A stretch of 49,898 bases of DNA from Carnobacterium divergens (GTDB taxonomy: Bacteria > Bacillota > Bacilli > Lactobacillales > Carnobacteriaceae): assembly GCF_900258435.1 (NCBI RefSeq), contig NZ_LT992558.1, forward strand, positions 737,275 to 787,172. Direction: 5' to 3'. Shown piece after piece: positions 26,821-37,740 of this stretch. The notes below the pieces were generated by a model. That model saw only the letters and a list, made by a program, of their open reading frames with translations. It was not told the DNA's origin and searched no databases. The first letter of the stretch is position 1. The number at the start of each line of letters is the position of its first letter. A program made the translations under genes and the position numbers.

Positions 26821-26905
26821 GTTGATTTCAGCAAGTCAGTCGACATTTTTTTTGACGATTTAAGTTGATGTAGGCTCGTTTCACTTAAATCAAAAAATAA
26901 ATGCC

Positions 26906-26934
26906 TTGACGATTGTCTGTTTTGATTGTATTAT
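26906..26934 (+). promoter_or_regulatory. pyrG: pyrG promoter
   Basis: TTGACG, 17-base spacer, TATTAT. The next 7 bases bring transcription to the G run at 26942. Confidence 0.85.
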
Positions 26935-26941
26935 CTTTATT

Positions 26942-27030
26942 GGGCTCCCTAAAGAGTAATCTTGAAGGACCGATGAGATAAACGATAATCACGCTCCCCG
27001 TTCATTTATGGATGGGGAGCTTTGTTTTTT
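26942..27030 (+). promoter_or_regulatory. pyrG: pyrG CTP-sensing reiterative-transcription attenuator
   Basis: The transcript should start at GGG in GGGCTCCC (26942-26949). In B. subtilis low CTP makes polymerase stutter at such a GGG, adding extra G residues that pair with the C-rich side of a downstream terminator and prevent it forming. Here the terminator arms are GCTCCCC (26993-26999) and GGGGAGC (27014-27020), followed by a T-run to 27030. All parts of the known mechanism are in place. Confidence 0.9.
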
Positions 27031-27057
27031 GTTTTCAGTACCCTAAATAAAAAATGC

Positions 27058-27103
27058 AAACAAGATTGCTATTGAAGCTAAGTAGCGTCTGTTTTTATTT
27101 TTT
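27058..27103 (+). terminator. Second terminator-like hairpin in the pyrG leader
   Basis: AAACA-AGA pairs with TCTGTTT and an inner TGCTA with TAGCG, followed by a T-rich run. It is less perfect than the first. If it acts, it sits in series with the CTP attenuator. Confidence 0.45.
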
Positions 27104-27196
27104 AGGCAAGGTTTAGTTTGTAAGAAACGAGATTTCAGAAATAAGATTGTTTTATTCTTTGTTCATTCTTAGCTTAAAGAGAGAGGAAACAAGTGA

Positions 27197-28846
<1,650 letters not shown>

Positions 28847-28853
28847 CCCTTTT

Positions 28854-28895
28854 AAAGTCTTAAAATGGCAATTCGTCATTTTAAGACTTTTTTAT
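28854..28895 (+). terminator. Terminator of pyrG
   Basis: AAAGTCTTAAAATG and CATTTTAAGACTTT arms with a T-run. Confidence 0.85.
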
Positions 28896-28901
28896 TTTCT
28901 G

Positions 28902-28941
28902 AATTACGTTAACCTAAAAAAACTTGAAAGTTAACGTAATT
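28902..28941. promoter_or_regulatory. Probable BirA operator upstream of bioY
   Basis: Perfect 12-base inverted arms (AATTACGTTAAC and GTTAACGTAATT) with a 16-base spacer. The GTTAAC cores and wide spacing match Gram-positive BirA boxes, which repress biotin genes when biotin is plentiful. It ends 53 bases before bioY. Confidence 0.7.
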
Positions 28942-28993
28942 TGAAGTAGACTGTAAAAAAAGCATTTATTCTTAAACTAAAAGGGGCGTTTAG

Positions 28994-29548
28994 ATGAAAC
29001 TAACGACAAAAGATAGGATTCAAATAGCACTATGTACAGCATTACTTTCTATTTCTTCTTTAATTATGATTCCAATTGGGCCAATCCCGATTACGTTGCA
29101 AGTTCTTTTTATGATTTTAATACCAGCTTTACTAGGCGCCAAAAAAGGCATGTTGACGATTGGTTTATACCTAGTACTAGGTTTAGTAGGATTTCCAGTA
29201 TTCGCAGGAGGGATGGGGGGATTGCAAAGTTTACTAAAACCTTCATTTGGTTATTTAATAGGAGGATTTGTCATCGCAGCAATGATTGGTAGCGTAGCTA
29301 ATAAAAATGCTTCCTTTAAATCACTAGTTACGATTTCTGTCATCAGTATTCCTGTTCTTTATAGTATCGGTATTAGTTATGCTTACTTTTTGATGAACAT
29401 TGTTTTGGAAACACCCATTAGTTTAAGTGTCTTAATTACTACAAGCATCTCAGTATTCTTACCTTTAGATATTATAAAAGCAATAGTTGCTTCATTTTTA
29501 GCAGTAAGGATCAGAAAAGCAGTCGGTATCAAAACGATTGTATCCTAG
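28994..29548 (+). CDS. bioY: Biotin ECF transporter S component BioY
   Basis: 184 residues with about six membrane helices. Family features: IPIGPIPITLQVLFMILIP and GMGGLQSLLKPSFGYLIGGF. It captures biotin and works with the shared ECF module. RBS AAAGGGGC. The BirA-like operator directly upstream supports the substrate. No biotin synthesis genes are in view. Confidence 0.93.
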   Translation: MKLTTKDRIQIALCTALLSISSLIMIPIGPIPITLQVLFMILIPALLGAKKGMLTIGLYLVLGLVGFPVFAGGMGGLQSLLKPSFGYLIGGFVIAAMIGSVANKNASFKSLVTISVISIPVLYSIGISYAYFLMNIVLETPISLSVLITTSISVFLPLDIIKAIVASFLAVRIRKAVGIKTIVS

Positions 29549-29549
29549 C

Positions 29550-29592
29550 AAATGTCAGTCTCTTTAAACTAAAAAGAGGCTGACATTTTTGT
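29550..29592 (+). terminator. Terminator of bioY
   Basis: AATGTCAG-CTCTTT and AAAGAGGCTGACATT arms with a T-rich run. Confidence 0.8.
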
Positions 29593-29762
29593 TATTTTTT
29601 TTCAATAAGCTATTCAAAGTTCACAAAGTAATTCGAAACTTAATAAATGAACTATTGTATTTTTGCCTTTTCTTTTCTATTATGGTTATTAGGGACAAAA
29701 TAAAATTGAGATTAAAACGAACTTAAATGATTGTTACTATAGAAAAGTGAGGATATAAATTT

Positions 29763-31028
29763 ATGAAAAAATTAGTGATCAATGGCGGAAAGCCATTATC
29801 AGGTGAACTGACGATTAGTGGTGCTAAAAATAGTACCGTAGCACTGATTCCAGCAGCAATATTAGCCGATTCGCCAGTAACGTTAGAAGGGGTTCCAGAC
29901 ATCCAAGATGTTCATTCATTAATTGAAATATTAACGATTATGGGAGTTGAAGTTGATTTTAAAGGTTCAACTTTGACAATTGATCCAACAAACATGGTTT
30001 CAATTCCAATGCCAAGTGGAAAAATCAAGAGTCTAAGAGCTTCTTACTACTTTATGGGAGCTTTGTTAACTAAATACGGACAAGGTGTTGTAGGGCTCCC
30101 AGGAGGCTGTTTCTTAGGACCAAGACCAATCGATCAACACATTAAAGGTTTTGAAGCATTAGGCGCAACAGTTGATAATGAAATGGGTGCAATGTACTTA
30201 AGAACAAGTGAAGAAGGGTTAGTCGGCGCACGAGTTTATTTAGATGTCGTATCAATTGGAGCAACCATCAATTTAATGTTGGCAGCCGTTAAAGCAAAAG
30301 GCAAAACGATTATTGAAAATGCTGCCCGCGAGCCTGAAATTATTGATGTGGCAACCTTGCTAAACAATATGGGTGGAAAAGTTAGAGGTGCCGGAACCGA
30401 CGTGATTCGAATTGAAGGCGTAGAAGAACTGCACGGCTGTCGTCACACCGTAATTCCTGATCGAATTGAAGCCGGAACGTACTTATCCATAGCAGGAGCA
30501 GTTGGAACGGATGTTGTTATTAAAAATGTTATTTTTGAACATTTAGAAGGATTAATCGCTAAAATGCAAGAAATGGGCGTTCCAATGGAAATCGGCGAAG
30601 ATAGCATTCGGGTCTTGGAAGCTAAAAACTTAAAAATGGTTAGCGTTAAAACCTTGCCATATCCAGGATTTGCAACAGATTTACAACAACCCCTAACACC
30701 GTTACTACTAAAAGCGCAAGGAGAAGGTACGATTGTGGACACCATCTATCCAAAACGCGTTAAGCACATCCCTGAGTTAGTAAGAATGGGAGCAACTGCA
30801 CGAGTAGAAAGCGATATGATTTTACTAGAAGGACCAGCCATTTTGAAAGGCGTAGAAGTAGAAGCGAGTGATTTAAGAGCAGGAGCATGCCTAGTAACAG
30901 CAGGATTAATGGCAGAAGGCACAACAACGATTACCGGAGTAGAAAACATCTTACGAGGCTATGACAATATTGTTGAAAAATTAACCAATTTAGGTGCAGA
31001 TATTAAAATGAGTGAAATCGAAAACTAA
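29763..31028 (+). CDS. murA: UDP-N-acetylglucosamine 1-carboxyvinyltransferase (MurA/MurZ)
   Basis: 421 residues. It makes the first committed peptidoglycan precursor by adding enolpyruvate from PEP to UDP-GlcNAc. The conserved opening is [20 protein letters not shown], and the catalytic Cys116 is in the loop [13 protein letters not shown], so the enzyme should be fosfomycin-sensitive in principle. Low-GC Gram-positives often have two copies; the copy next to rho corresponds to murZ/murAB of B. subtilis. Confidence 0.95.
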   Translation: MKKLVINGGKPLSGELTISGAKNSTVALIPAAILADSPVTLEGVPDIQDVHSLIEILTIMGVEVDFKGSTLTIDPTNMVSIPMPSGKIKSLRASYYFMGALLTKYGQGVVGLPGGCFLGPRPIDQHIKGFEALGATVDNEMGAMYLRTSEEGLVGARVYLDVVSIGATINLMLAAVKAKGKTIIENAAREPEIIDVATLLNNMGGKVRGAGTDVIRIEGVEELHGCRHTVIPDRIEAGTYLSIAGAVGTDVVIKNVIFEHLEGLIAKMQEMGVPMEIGEDSIRVLEAKNLKMVSVKTLPYPGFATDLQQPLTPLLLKAQGEGTIVDTIYPKRVKHIPELVRMGATARVESDMILLEGPAILKGVEVEASDLRAGACLVTAGLMAEGTTTITGVENILRGYDNIVEKLTNLGADIKMSEIEN

Positions 31029-31042
31029 TAGGAGTTACGTAT

Positions 31043-32338
31043 ATGGGCGATTTATTAACATTAGCAGAACTAGAGAATAAAACATTAAAAGAGATTTACG
31101 GATTTGCAAAGGCATTTAAAATTCCATACTATAGTCAAATGAACAAAAAAGAACTCTCATTAGCTGTATTGAGAATGCAAGAAGAAAAGCAAGGTTTTTT
31201 TATCGCAGAAGGGGTCTTGGATATTGTCTCGCAAGAAGGCTTCGGTTTTTTACGCCCAATTAATTACACACCAAGCCAAGAAGATATTTATATTTCAGTG
31301 TCACAAATCAGACGTTTTGGATTGCGAAATGGAGATAAAATTACAGGAAAAGCGAGACCACCTAAACCGTCAGAGCGTTACTACGGTTTAATGCATGTAA
31401 ACTCAGTGAATGGGAAGAATCCAGAAGAAGCAAAAGAACGCCCTCATTTTCCTGCATTGACGGCCTTATATCCAGACAAACAAATCCACTTAGAAACAGA
31501 ACAAACAAGAATTCCAACACGAATGGTCGATATTTTAGCCCCAGTAGGGTTTGGTCAAAGAGGACTGATTGTAGCCCCACCTAAAGCGGGGAAAACTATT
31601 TTACTAAAGGAAATTGCCAATGGAATTTCAAAAAACTATCCCGATGCCGAACTCATTATTTTACTGATTGACGAACGACCAGAAGAAGTAACGGATATTG
31701 AACGTAGTGTTAAAGGAGATGTCGTGTCCTCCACCTTTGACCAAAAACCTGAAAACCATGTTAGAGTAACAGAATTAGTACTGGAACGTGCGATGCGCTT
31801 AGTCGAAGATAAGCGTGACGTGATTATTTTAATGGATAGTATCACAAGACTTGCAAGAGCTTATAACCTAGTAGTCCCACCAAGCGGTCGAACATTAAGC
31901 GGCGGAATCGATCCAGCTGCATTTTATCGTCCGAAACGCTTCTTTGGAGCGGCTCGAAATATTGAAGAAGGTGGAAGTTTAACGATACTAGCGACAGCCT
32001 TAGTTGATACAGGAAGTCGAATGGATGATATTATCTATGAAGAATTTAAAGGAACTGGAAATTCAGAATTGCATCTTTCACGAGAATTAGCCGAACGTCG
32101 AATCTTTCCAGCAATTGATATTAAAAAATCAAGTACCAGAAAAGAAGATCTGCTAATGGATTCAGAACGATTAGAAGAAATCTGGAAACTAAGACGAGCA
32201 ATGACGGGTGATTCATTAGAATACACCAATAAATTGATTACGATTCTTAAAAAAACCAAGACCAATAATGAGTTCTTTAAACAGTTTACAGATGAAACCT
32301 TCAGCCAAAATAAATTGCGTCGTCCAACAAAAAAGTAA
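31043..32338 (+). CDS. rho: Transcription termination factor Rho
   Basis: 431 residues. The N-terminal RNA-binding region has [23 protein letters not shown] in the cold-shock fold. The ATPase has Walker A PPKAGKT, Walker [14 protein letters not shown] and the Q-loop region. It is a hexameric RNA translocase that ends untranslated transcripts. Starts 14 bases after murA (RBS GGAG), so they are probably one unit. Confidence 0.96.
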   Translation: MGDLLTLAELENKTLKEIYGFAKAFKIPYYSQMNKKELSLAVLRMQEEKQGFFIAEGVLDIVSQEGFGFLRPINYTPSQEDIYISVSQIRRFGLRNGDKITGKARPPKPSERYYGLMHVNSVNGKNPEEAKERPHFPALTALYPDKQIHLETEQTRIPTRMVDILAPVGFGQRGLIVAPPKAGKTILLKEIANGISKNYPDAELIILLIDERPEEVTDIERSVKGDVVSSTFDQKPENHVRVTELVLERAMRLVEDKRDVIILMDSITRLARAYNLVVPPSGRTLSGGIDPAAFYRPKRFFGAARNIEEGGSLTILATALVDTGSRMDDIIYEEFKGTGNSELHLSRELAERRIFPAIDIKKSSTRKEDLLMDSERLEEIWKLRRAMTGDSLEYTNKLITILKKTKTNNEFFKQFTDETFSQNKLRRPTKK

Positions 32339-32470
32339 AAAAATAGAACAAGAAACTAAAAGAAAATAGATTGCAATCTAACAAAGTTCATGGTATTATT
32401 TTAATGTTGTCATTAGACAAAAAATAACTCTGGTACAGCAAATGAATCAGGGCAAAGGAGCGAATAAGAT

Positions 32471-32734
32471 ATGAAACAAGGAATTCATCCAGAATACCAT
32501 CCAGTAGTTTTCATGGACTCAACAACAGGTTTTAAATTCTTGTCAGGTTCTACAAAACACTCACAAGAAACTGTTGAATGGGAAAATGGCGAAACTTACC
32601 CATTAATCCGTGTCGAAATTACATCTGACTCACATCCATTCTATACTGGGCGTCAAAAATTCACCCAAGCAGACGGACGTGTGGATCGTTTCAACAAAAA
32701 ATACGGTCTTGCAGACGCAAACGCAGCAGAATAA
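32471..32734 (+). CDS. rpmE2: 50S ribosomal protein L31 type B
   Basis: 87 residues. It opens [20 protein letters not shown] and lacks the zinc-binding CxxC pair of type A L31, so it is the zinc-free type B form (rpmE2), often made when zinc is low. RBS AAAGGAG. No Zur-like operator is recognised in the 130-base upstream gap. Confidence 0.95.
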   Translation: MKQGIHPEYHPVVFMDSTTGFKFLSGSTKHSQETVEWENGETYPLIRVEITSDSHPFYTGRQKFTQADGRVDRFNKKYGLADANAAE

Positions 32735-32747
32735 GAAAGATAGCTTA

Positions 32748-32800
32748 AAGATTCACTTGAATTACTGTTATAGCAGTAATTCAAGTGAATCTTTTTTTGT
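32748..32800 (+). terminator. Terminator of rpmE2
   Basis: Long perfect arms beginning AGATTCACTTGAATTACTG pair around TTAT and are followed by seven T. Confidence 0.9.
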
Positions 32801-32913
32801 TTCTTTGAGTAGGATTAACCCATTTTGTAATGATTTTTTAACGGTTTAACTTTTATTTTTTTGAGAATGAAGCATAATTTAATTACATTCGTTTTTAAAA
32901 AAGGAATGTTGAC

Positions 32914-33540
32914 ATGAAAAAGCTTTTGATTGCTTATTTGATTGTGATTTTGGCAGGATGTAGCCAATCAAGTATAGAAACAAAAAAATAGAGGATCAGA
33001 ATACGGGTTTAAGGAATAAGCCTGATAAATCTGATCAAAAATTAAAAATTAGTCAACTAACAGGGACTTGGCTTTCTATGGAAGATAATTATGAAATAGA
33101 AGTTTCTGAAACACAAGAAGCAAATGTTTACAAATTAGAATTTAAGAACAATGACGCGGATGGTGATGATGGTCTAGCTAGTTTAACGACCGATGATGCT
33201 GTATTAGCAGTTGAGAATGAGAAGTTTTCCTTTACATCTGAAAGTCATAAACTAAACTATTCTTTTATTATTGACAGTAGTGGCCGAGCAACATTTTTTT
33301 TTAGTACACTAGTTGAAAAAGAACCAGGGATATCTCGGCCAACAAAAATGGAGAAAATAAACTAGCAAAAAGTAGAAAGTATTTTTAATCCACAATTCAA
33401 AAATCACCAAATTTAAGGAAGAGGATAGTAGCTATAAAAAGAAATCCAATTTACACTAAATAATGAATCTTAGTGATTAGTGGGTAACCCCTTAGCATCA
33501 GAAATTCCGGAATTTTTTCAATCGTTAAAAAAAAGTAAAG
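32914..33540 (+). pseudogene. Frameshifted lipoprotein gene
   Basis: Starts at an ATG with AAGGA and gives a perfect lipoprotein signal (MKKLLIAYLIVILAGC, lipobox LAGC). It stops after 25 codons at a run of seven A (32982-32988). One more A would restore a frame that reads on through SQLTGTWLSMEDNYEIEV to KMEKIN (33362). Coding-like text then continues in shifted frames: FNPQFKNHQ, FKEEDSSYKK, EIQFTLNNES, GNPLASEIPEFFQSLKKK. Several separate shifts suggest a decayed gene. A slippery A-run alone could mean phase variation or transcript slippage for the first part. Product family unknown. Confidence 0.7.
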
Positions 33541-33610
33541 CAACTATCCAAAAGAAAGAATTTAAGTTATACTATTACTACTATTATGTAAAAAGTGAGG
33601 AAACTAAAAA

Positions 33611-34333
33611 ATGGTTAAAAATAAACAGCAAAAAAGTACCAAAAACAAGGTAATCAATGTTTTAGCAGGTTTGCTACTGATTATTGGTTTGCTTTTAATA
33701 TTTAGTAACCCAATAAAATACTGGATCATCGGTCAAATGTCTAATAAAAATGCGGTCTCTAATGTATCAGCAGCAAGTATTGAAAAAAATAATCAAACCA
33801 AAGGTGAATTTGATTTTGATAAAGTAGTAGATTTAGATTTAGAAACAATCGCTAAAGCAAGACTATATCAAGATAAAATGGCTGTTGTAGGTGGAATTGC
33901 GATACCGGGAGTAAACATTAACTTGCCAATTATAAAAGGTGTTTCTAATTATAATTTAGCAGTTGGGGCAGGAACTATGAAAGAAGATCAAGTGATGGGA
34001 GAAGGAAATTACGCCTTAGCGGGGCATAACATGATCGATAAAGATTTACTATTTAGTCCCTTATACAAATTAAAGATGGATGATGAGATCTATTTAACTG
34101 ATTTAACAGATGTCTATGTTTACAAAACCTCGTTTATTGAAACCGTCAATCCAGATCGTGTTGATTTAATTGATGATGTTGAAGGGAAAACCTTATTGAC
34201 ATTAGTTACATGTAATCCAGATGGCTCAAAACGTTTAGTTGTGCAAGGTGAATTTGTCAAAAAAGTACCTATTAAAAGTGCAACAAAAGAAATGAAAAAA
34301 GCATTTGATATTGAAAAAAATGTGACTAAATAA
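33611..34333 (+). CDS. srtA: Class A sortase
   Basis: 240 residues. An N-terminal membrane anchor (VINVLAGLLLIIGLLLIF) is followed by the sortase barrel. Catalytic His139 lies in LAGHNM, Cys201 in TLVTCNPDG and Arg208 in SKRLVV. It joins LPxTG-type surface proteins to peptidoglycan. No LPxTG substrate is encoded next to it, which suits a housekeeping sortase. RBS GTGAGG. Confidence 0.93.
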   Translation: MVKNKQQKSTKNKVINVLAGLLLIIGLLLIFSNPIKYWIIGQMSNKNAVSNVSAASIEKNNQTKGEFDFDKVVDLDLETIAKARLYQDKMAVVGGIAIPGVNINLPIIKGVSNYNLAVGAGTMKEDQVMGEGNYALAGHNMIDKDLLFSPLYKLKMDDEIYLTDLTDVYVYKTSFIETVNPDRVDLIDDVEGKTLLTLVTCNPDGSKRLVVQGEFVKKVPIKSATKEMKKAFDIEKNVTK

Positions 34334-34338
34334 AAAAC

Positions 34339-34378
34339 AAGCAAGGCGCCCAACAAAGGCGTTTTGCTTGTTTTTTTA
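34339..34378. terminator. Bidirectional terminator
   Basis: AAACAAGCAA-GGCGCC and GGCG-TTTTGCTTGTTT arms, T-run on the plus strand and A-rich before. It lies between the converging sortase and SUKH-like genes. Confidence 0.8.
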
Positions 34379-35155
34379 GTTCTCTTTCAATTCTTTTAAA
34401 ATAGCAACTAAAGTAGGCGAGTTTTTTTGAGTTTCAAGACTTAAAAAAATAGAGACTAAGTCATTTACAGATTCGGGTAATTTTGAATGGAAATAGAAAA
34501 CTTGAGTTTCGAATGCTTGAAGAGAAGCGGCAACAAGCGATGGTTGCTTGGACTTGGCAAGATAAGCAAGCCAGTTAAAGTACCATTCTTTATGAATGGT
34601 TGTTTCAAAGCGAGTTAACAATTCTTCAATTTCAAAATTTTCTCCAATCAAAAAAATATGATTAGCCTCAATTAAAGAGAGTTCTTTTGCATCATTTAAA
34701 GTAAATGAATCTTTACGCAACAAAAGCAAAAATTCTTCAAATGAATCGGCTAAGTATAGCCATTGATCCGTATCTGTATCAATATAACGAATTTTAGGTT
34801 CTCCATTTGTATTTAAAATGGAATAATCAAAACCAAAAAATTGTTCATTTTGATAACTAAAAACAATAAAATAATCAGGTAAATGAAAAGCTTCATGAAG
34901 TTCTTTTTGCTCAAGAATACTAGGTGTCCCCTCTTTTTGGATACCTAAAATAGTATGAATTGCTACCATATCAAGTCCGTCACGAGTCGGTTCGCTGGTT
35001 GGTAGAGCATTTTTAGTTAAGTAACCTCCATTTTGTTCGTCCAATAAGTGCAGGTAAGCTTTAGGGAGTTCTTTTATGGTGTAATGGTTGAAAAATGGAC
35101 TAGTTGAGACTGAATAGTTAGTAGTTGGGAAAAAAGACGTTTCAATAAAATACAT
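34376..35155 (-). CDS. SMI1/KNR4 (SUKH)-like protein
   Basis: 259 residues. The N-terminal half shows SUKH features: a helix ending LPKAYLHLLDEQNGGYL, then DYFIVFSYQNEQFFGFDYS and IRYIDTDTDQWLYLADSFEEFLLLL. The C-terminal 90 residues are helical and unfamiliar. SUKH proteins often act as immunity proteins to contact toxins, or as regulators. No toxin gene is beside it, so this may be a general cellular protein. RBS AAAGGATGAG. Confidence 0.6.
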   Translation of the reverse strand: MYFIETSFFPTTNYSVSTSPFFNHYTIKELPKAYLHLLDEQNGGYLTKNALPTSEPTRDGLDMVAIHTILGIQKEGTPSILEQKELHEAFHLPDYFIVFSYQNEQFFGFDYSILNTNGEPKIRYIDTDTDQWLYLADSFEEFLLLLRKDSFTLNDAKELSLIEANHIFLIGENFEIEELLTRFETTIHKEWYFNWLAYLAKSKQPSLVAASLQAFETQVFYFHSKLPESVNDLVSIFLSLETQKNSPTLVAILKELKEN

Positions 35156-35297
35156 AAGCTCATCCTTTCGTTAAAATACTCAGTTTATCATAGCATTGAA
35201 GCTACCTAAATGACAAGATTCTTTAAAGGCTATTTATTGTATTTCAGCTATTGAAAAGTTATAATTAAAGGAACAGAAGCTTTCTTGTCGGAATGAA

Positions 35298-35326
35298 TGG
35301 ACAAAAGAGTCGTTTTACTTTATAAT
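35298..35326 (+). promoter_or_regulatory. dps promoter
   Basis: TGGACA, 17 bases, TATAAT. The -10 lies inside the PerR box, so PerR would block polymerase directly. Confidence 0.65.
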
Positions 35327-35337
35327 AATTATAAAGT
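35317..35337. promoter_or_regulatory. PerR box
   Basis: The 15-base core TTATAATAATTATAA (35320-35334) matches the PerR consensus exactly and lies in a 21-base perfect palindrome extending to ACT and AGT. It overlaps the -10 of the dps promoter. PerR is a peroxide-sensing metal-bound repressor, so dps should be induced by hydrogen peroxide. Confidence 0.9.
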
Positions 35338-35375
35338 AAGAATTTATTTAAAAAACAATTGGAGGATGAAAAAAC

Positions 35376-35849
35376 ATGCAAAAAACGAATATTGATGTCA
35401 AAGCTATTTTAAACAAACAGGTAGCCAATCACGGAGTTTTATATACAAAGTTCCATCAACATCATTGGTACGTACAAGGAGCTAGTTTTTATACACTTCA
35501 TGAAAAATTTGAAGAATTATTTAACAGCATTGCAGCAAATAGCGATGAAATTGCAGAACGTTTAATTGCGATTGGAGGCGCACCGTATTCAACACTAGCT
35601 GAATATTTGGAACACGCATCAATCGAAGAAAAACCCTACAAAAAAAAAATCAGTGCCAATGACATGGTAGCTTCAGTTGTTCATGATTACCGCATTATTC
35701 GTGATGAAATCAGCGAAGGAATCGAATTAACAGGGGAAGCTGGCGATGATTCAACACAAGATATGTTGATTGCCTACAAAACTGAAATTGAAAAAAATAT
35801 TTGGATGTTACAAGCCTTCTTAGATCAATCACCATTAGAAGGAGAGTAA
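35376..35849 (+). CDS. dps: Dps family DNA-binding / iron-storage protein
   Basis: 157 residues of the ferritin-like four-helix fold. The start of the ferroxidase centre is in FHQHHWYVQG, with FEELFNSIAANSDEIAERL carrying the inter-subunit Asp/Glu and GGAPYSTLAEYLEHA the linking segment. Dps twelve-mers oxidise iron with peroxide and protect DNA. RBS GGAGGA. Confidence 0.93.
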   Translation: MQKTNIDVKAILNKQVANHGVLYTKFHQHHWYVQGASFYTLHEKFEELFNSIAANSDEIAERLIAIGGAPYSTLAEYLEHASIEEKPYKKKISANDMVASVVHDYRIIRDEISEGIELTGEAGDDSTQDMLIAYKTEIEKNIWMLQAFLDQSPLEGE

Positions 35850-35860
35850 GGATCTTTAAA

Positions 35861-35897
35861 ATTGTAGGTTTTGCTTAAAACCTACAATTTTTTTACG
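35861..35897 (+). terminator. Terminator of dps
   Basis: AATTGTAGGTTTT and AAAACCTACAATT arms and a T-run. Confidence 0.88.
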
Positions 35898-35990
35898 GTT
35901 TAGTTAAGAAAACTTAACGGAAACTTTGCTTTCCTTTTAGAGAATTCTTTGCTATATTTAAACTATAAAAACACAAGGGAGCGATTTGGT

Positions 35991-36545
35991 ATGGGATTAA
36001 TTATTGCAATTGTTATTATCGTATTACTAGTACTAGTTTACATTAGTTTATATAATGGTCTAGTTAAAGCAAGAATGTGGGTTAAAGAAGCATGGAGCCA
36101 AATCGACGTTCAATTAAAACGCCGTAATGATTTAATTCCGAACCTAGTAGAAACAGTTAAAGGGTATGCAAGTCACGAAAAAGAAACCCTAGCTAAAGTA
36201 GTTGAAATGCGTAACCAATTAACACAAGTTCCAGCAGATAACCACGAAGAAACAATGAAAGTCTCAAATCAATTAAGCGATTCATTAAAAACAATATTTG
36301 CCTTAAGTGAAAGCTATCCTGACTTAAAAGCAAACCAAAACTTTATCCAATTACAAGAAGAATTAACAACAACTGAAAATAAAATTGCCTATGCGCGCCA
36401 ACTGTATAATTCAAGTGTAGCGACATACAACATTAAACTACAATCATTCCCAAGCAACATTGTTGCTAAAGCACATCACTTTACAGAAGAAGCGATGTTA
36501 GAAACACCAACAGAAGAAAAAGTTGTTCCAAAAGTATCCTTCTAA
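35991..36545 (+). CDS. LemA family protein
   Basis: 184 residues from the ATG that follows AAGGGAG; the earlier in-frame ATG lies in the promoter region. One N-terminal membrane helix precedes the LemA helical domain, including WSQIDVQLKRRNDLIPNLVETVKGYA, LKANQNFIQLQEELTTTENKIAYARQ and YN. Function unclear; it is commonly paired with htpX, as here, suggesting a link to membrane proteostasis. Confidence 0.92.
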   Translation: MGLIIAIVIIVLLVLVYISLYNGLVKARMWVKEAWSQIDVQLKRRNDLIPNLVETVKGYASHEKETLAKVVEMRNQLTQVPADNHEETMKVSNQLSDSLKTIFALSESYPDLKANQNFIQLQEELTTTENKIAYARQLYNSSVATYNIKLQSFPSNIVAKAHHFTEEAMLETPTEEKVVPKVSF

Positions 36546-36552
36546 TTGAACA

Positions 36553-36588
36553 AAAGGTCTATCTTTCGACAAAGGTAGACCTTTTATC
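36553..36588 (+). terminator. Hairpin after lemA, probable terminator
   Basis: AAAAGGTCTA and TAGACCTTTT arms. The T-run is short, so some readthrough to htpX is likely. The rest of this gap holds another weak, T-rich hairpin-like stretch near 36636-36660. Confidence 0.55.
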
Positions 36589-36697
36589 AAATAAAAGGAT
36601 AGTGACCCTTAGTGGTTAAAGTCAGGGGAAACTCCTTTCTTTTTCGCAAGGGTTTTTTCTTATCATAAAAATAGTTGTATAGAAAAGAGGGATTTTT

Positions 36698-37591
36698 GTG
36701 TTACATCAACAAATTGAGCAAAATAAACGGAAGACCGTGCTTGTCATGTTTGCATTTTTTCTTTTGATTTTGCTAATTGGTGCAGCCGTGGGATATGCTA
36801 ACTTCAATAGCATTACAACTGGAATCATTATGGCGGCAATTATTGCTGCGATTTACATGGGAATCATGGTTTTAAATTCAACTAAAGTTGTAATGGGATT
36901 GAATAAAGGCAGGGAAATAACTAGTAAAGAGCAGTACCCAATGTTGTGGAATGTAGTAGAAGAACTATCTTTGATTGCAAAAATTCCGATGCCGAAAATT
37001 TATATCATCGATGATCCAAGTCCAAACGCTTTTGCAGCAGGAAATTCTCCAGAAACGGCATCAGTGGCAGCGACGACTGGTATTTTAGAGAAGTTGAACC
37101 GAGAAGAATTAGAGGGCGTTATGGCTCACGAAGTTTCACATATCCGAAACTATGATATTCGTTTATCGACTATTGCACTAGCGTTAACAGCAGCTATTGC
37201 ACTATTGGCTAATATTGGGACAAGAATGATGTGGTTTGGTGGAGGGCGACGTAGCAGCAATAGCAAAAATGACAATGGAAGCTCTGCAATTATGTTGGTT
37301 ATTTCAATTATTTTGATGATTCTAGCTCCCTTAGCTGCAACCTTAGTTCAGCTTGCTCTTTCTCGTAATCGCGAATATTTAGCAGATGCGTCTGCAGTCG
37401 AATTAACAAGAAATCCTCAAGGGTTAATTTCTGCATTAAATAAAATTTCTCAAAGCGAACCAATGAAATCAGCAGATCCAAGTAGCGCAGCATTATACAT
37501 TGAAAATCCGTTAAAAAAAGAAAGCAAAGATTCCTTATTTTCAACGCACCCAGCTACTGAAAAAAGAATTGCACGATTAGAAGCGATGTAA
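36698..37591 (+). CDS. htpX: HtpX membrane zinc metalloprotease
   Basis: 297 residues from a GTG start (RBS AGAGGG). Two N-terminal membrane helices lead into the M48 domain with HEVSH at residues 144-148 (zinc-binding) and the third ligand Glu in NREYLADASA near residue 230. Two further helices lie between. It degrades misfolded membrane proteins. Pairs with lemA upstream. Confidence 0.95.
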   Translation: MLHQQIEQNKRKTVLVMFAFFLLILLIGAAVGYANFNSITTGIIMAAIIAAIYMGIMVLNSTKVVMGLNKGREITSKEQYPMLWNVVEELSLIAKIPMPKIYIIDDPSPNAFAAGNSPETASVAATTGILEKLNREELEGVMAHEVSHIRNYDIRLSTIALALTAAIALLANIGTRMMWFGGGRRSSNSKNDNGSSAIMLVISIILMILAPLAATLVQLALSRNREYLADASAVELTRNPQGLISALNKISQSEPMKSADPSSAALYIENPLKKESKDSLFSTHPATEKRIARLEAM

Positions 37592-37740
37592 ATCCATTTT
37601 GTAATCAGATTGACGCAATCCTTGTGTTTCGAATTCAAACTGTAATAGTCTTATCATGGTTTTGATACAGATTAGTTTCTTGTTTAGTAGTACAATGTTA
37701 TTTATAAGACAAAAATCGAATAGGAGGGGTAAATCATATC

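Noticed and set aside
36588-36690. Possible small RNA between lemA and htpX
   Set aside because: There are hairpin-like parts and a T-run, but pairings are weak and no promoter is clear.
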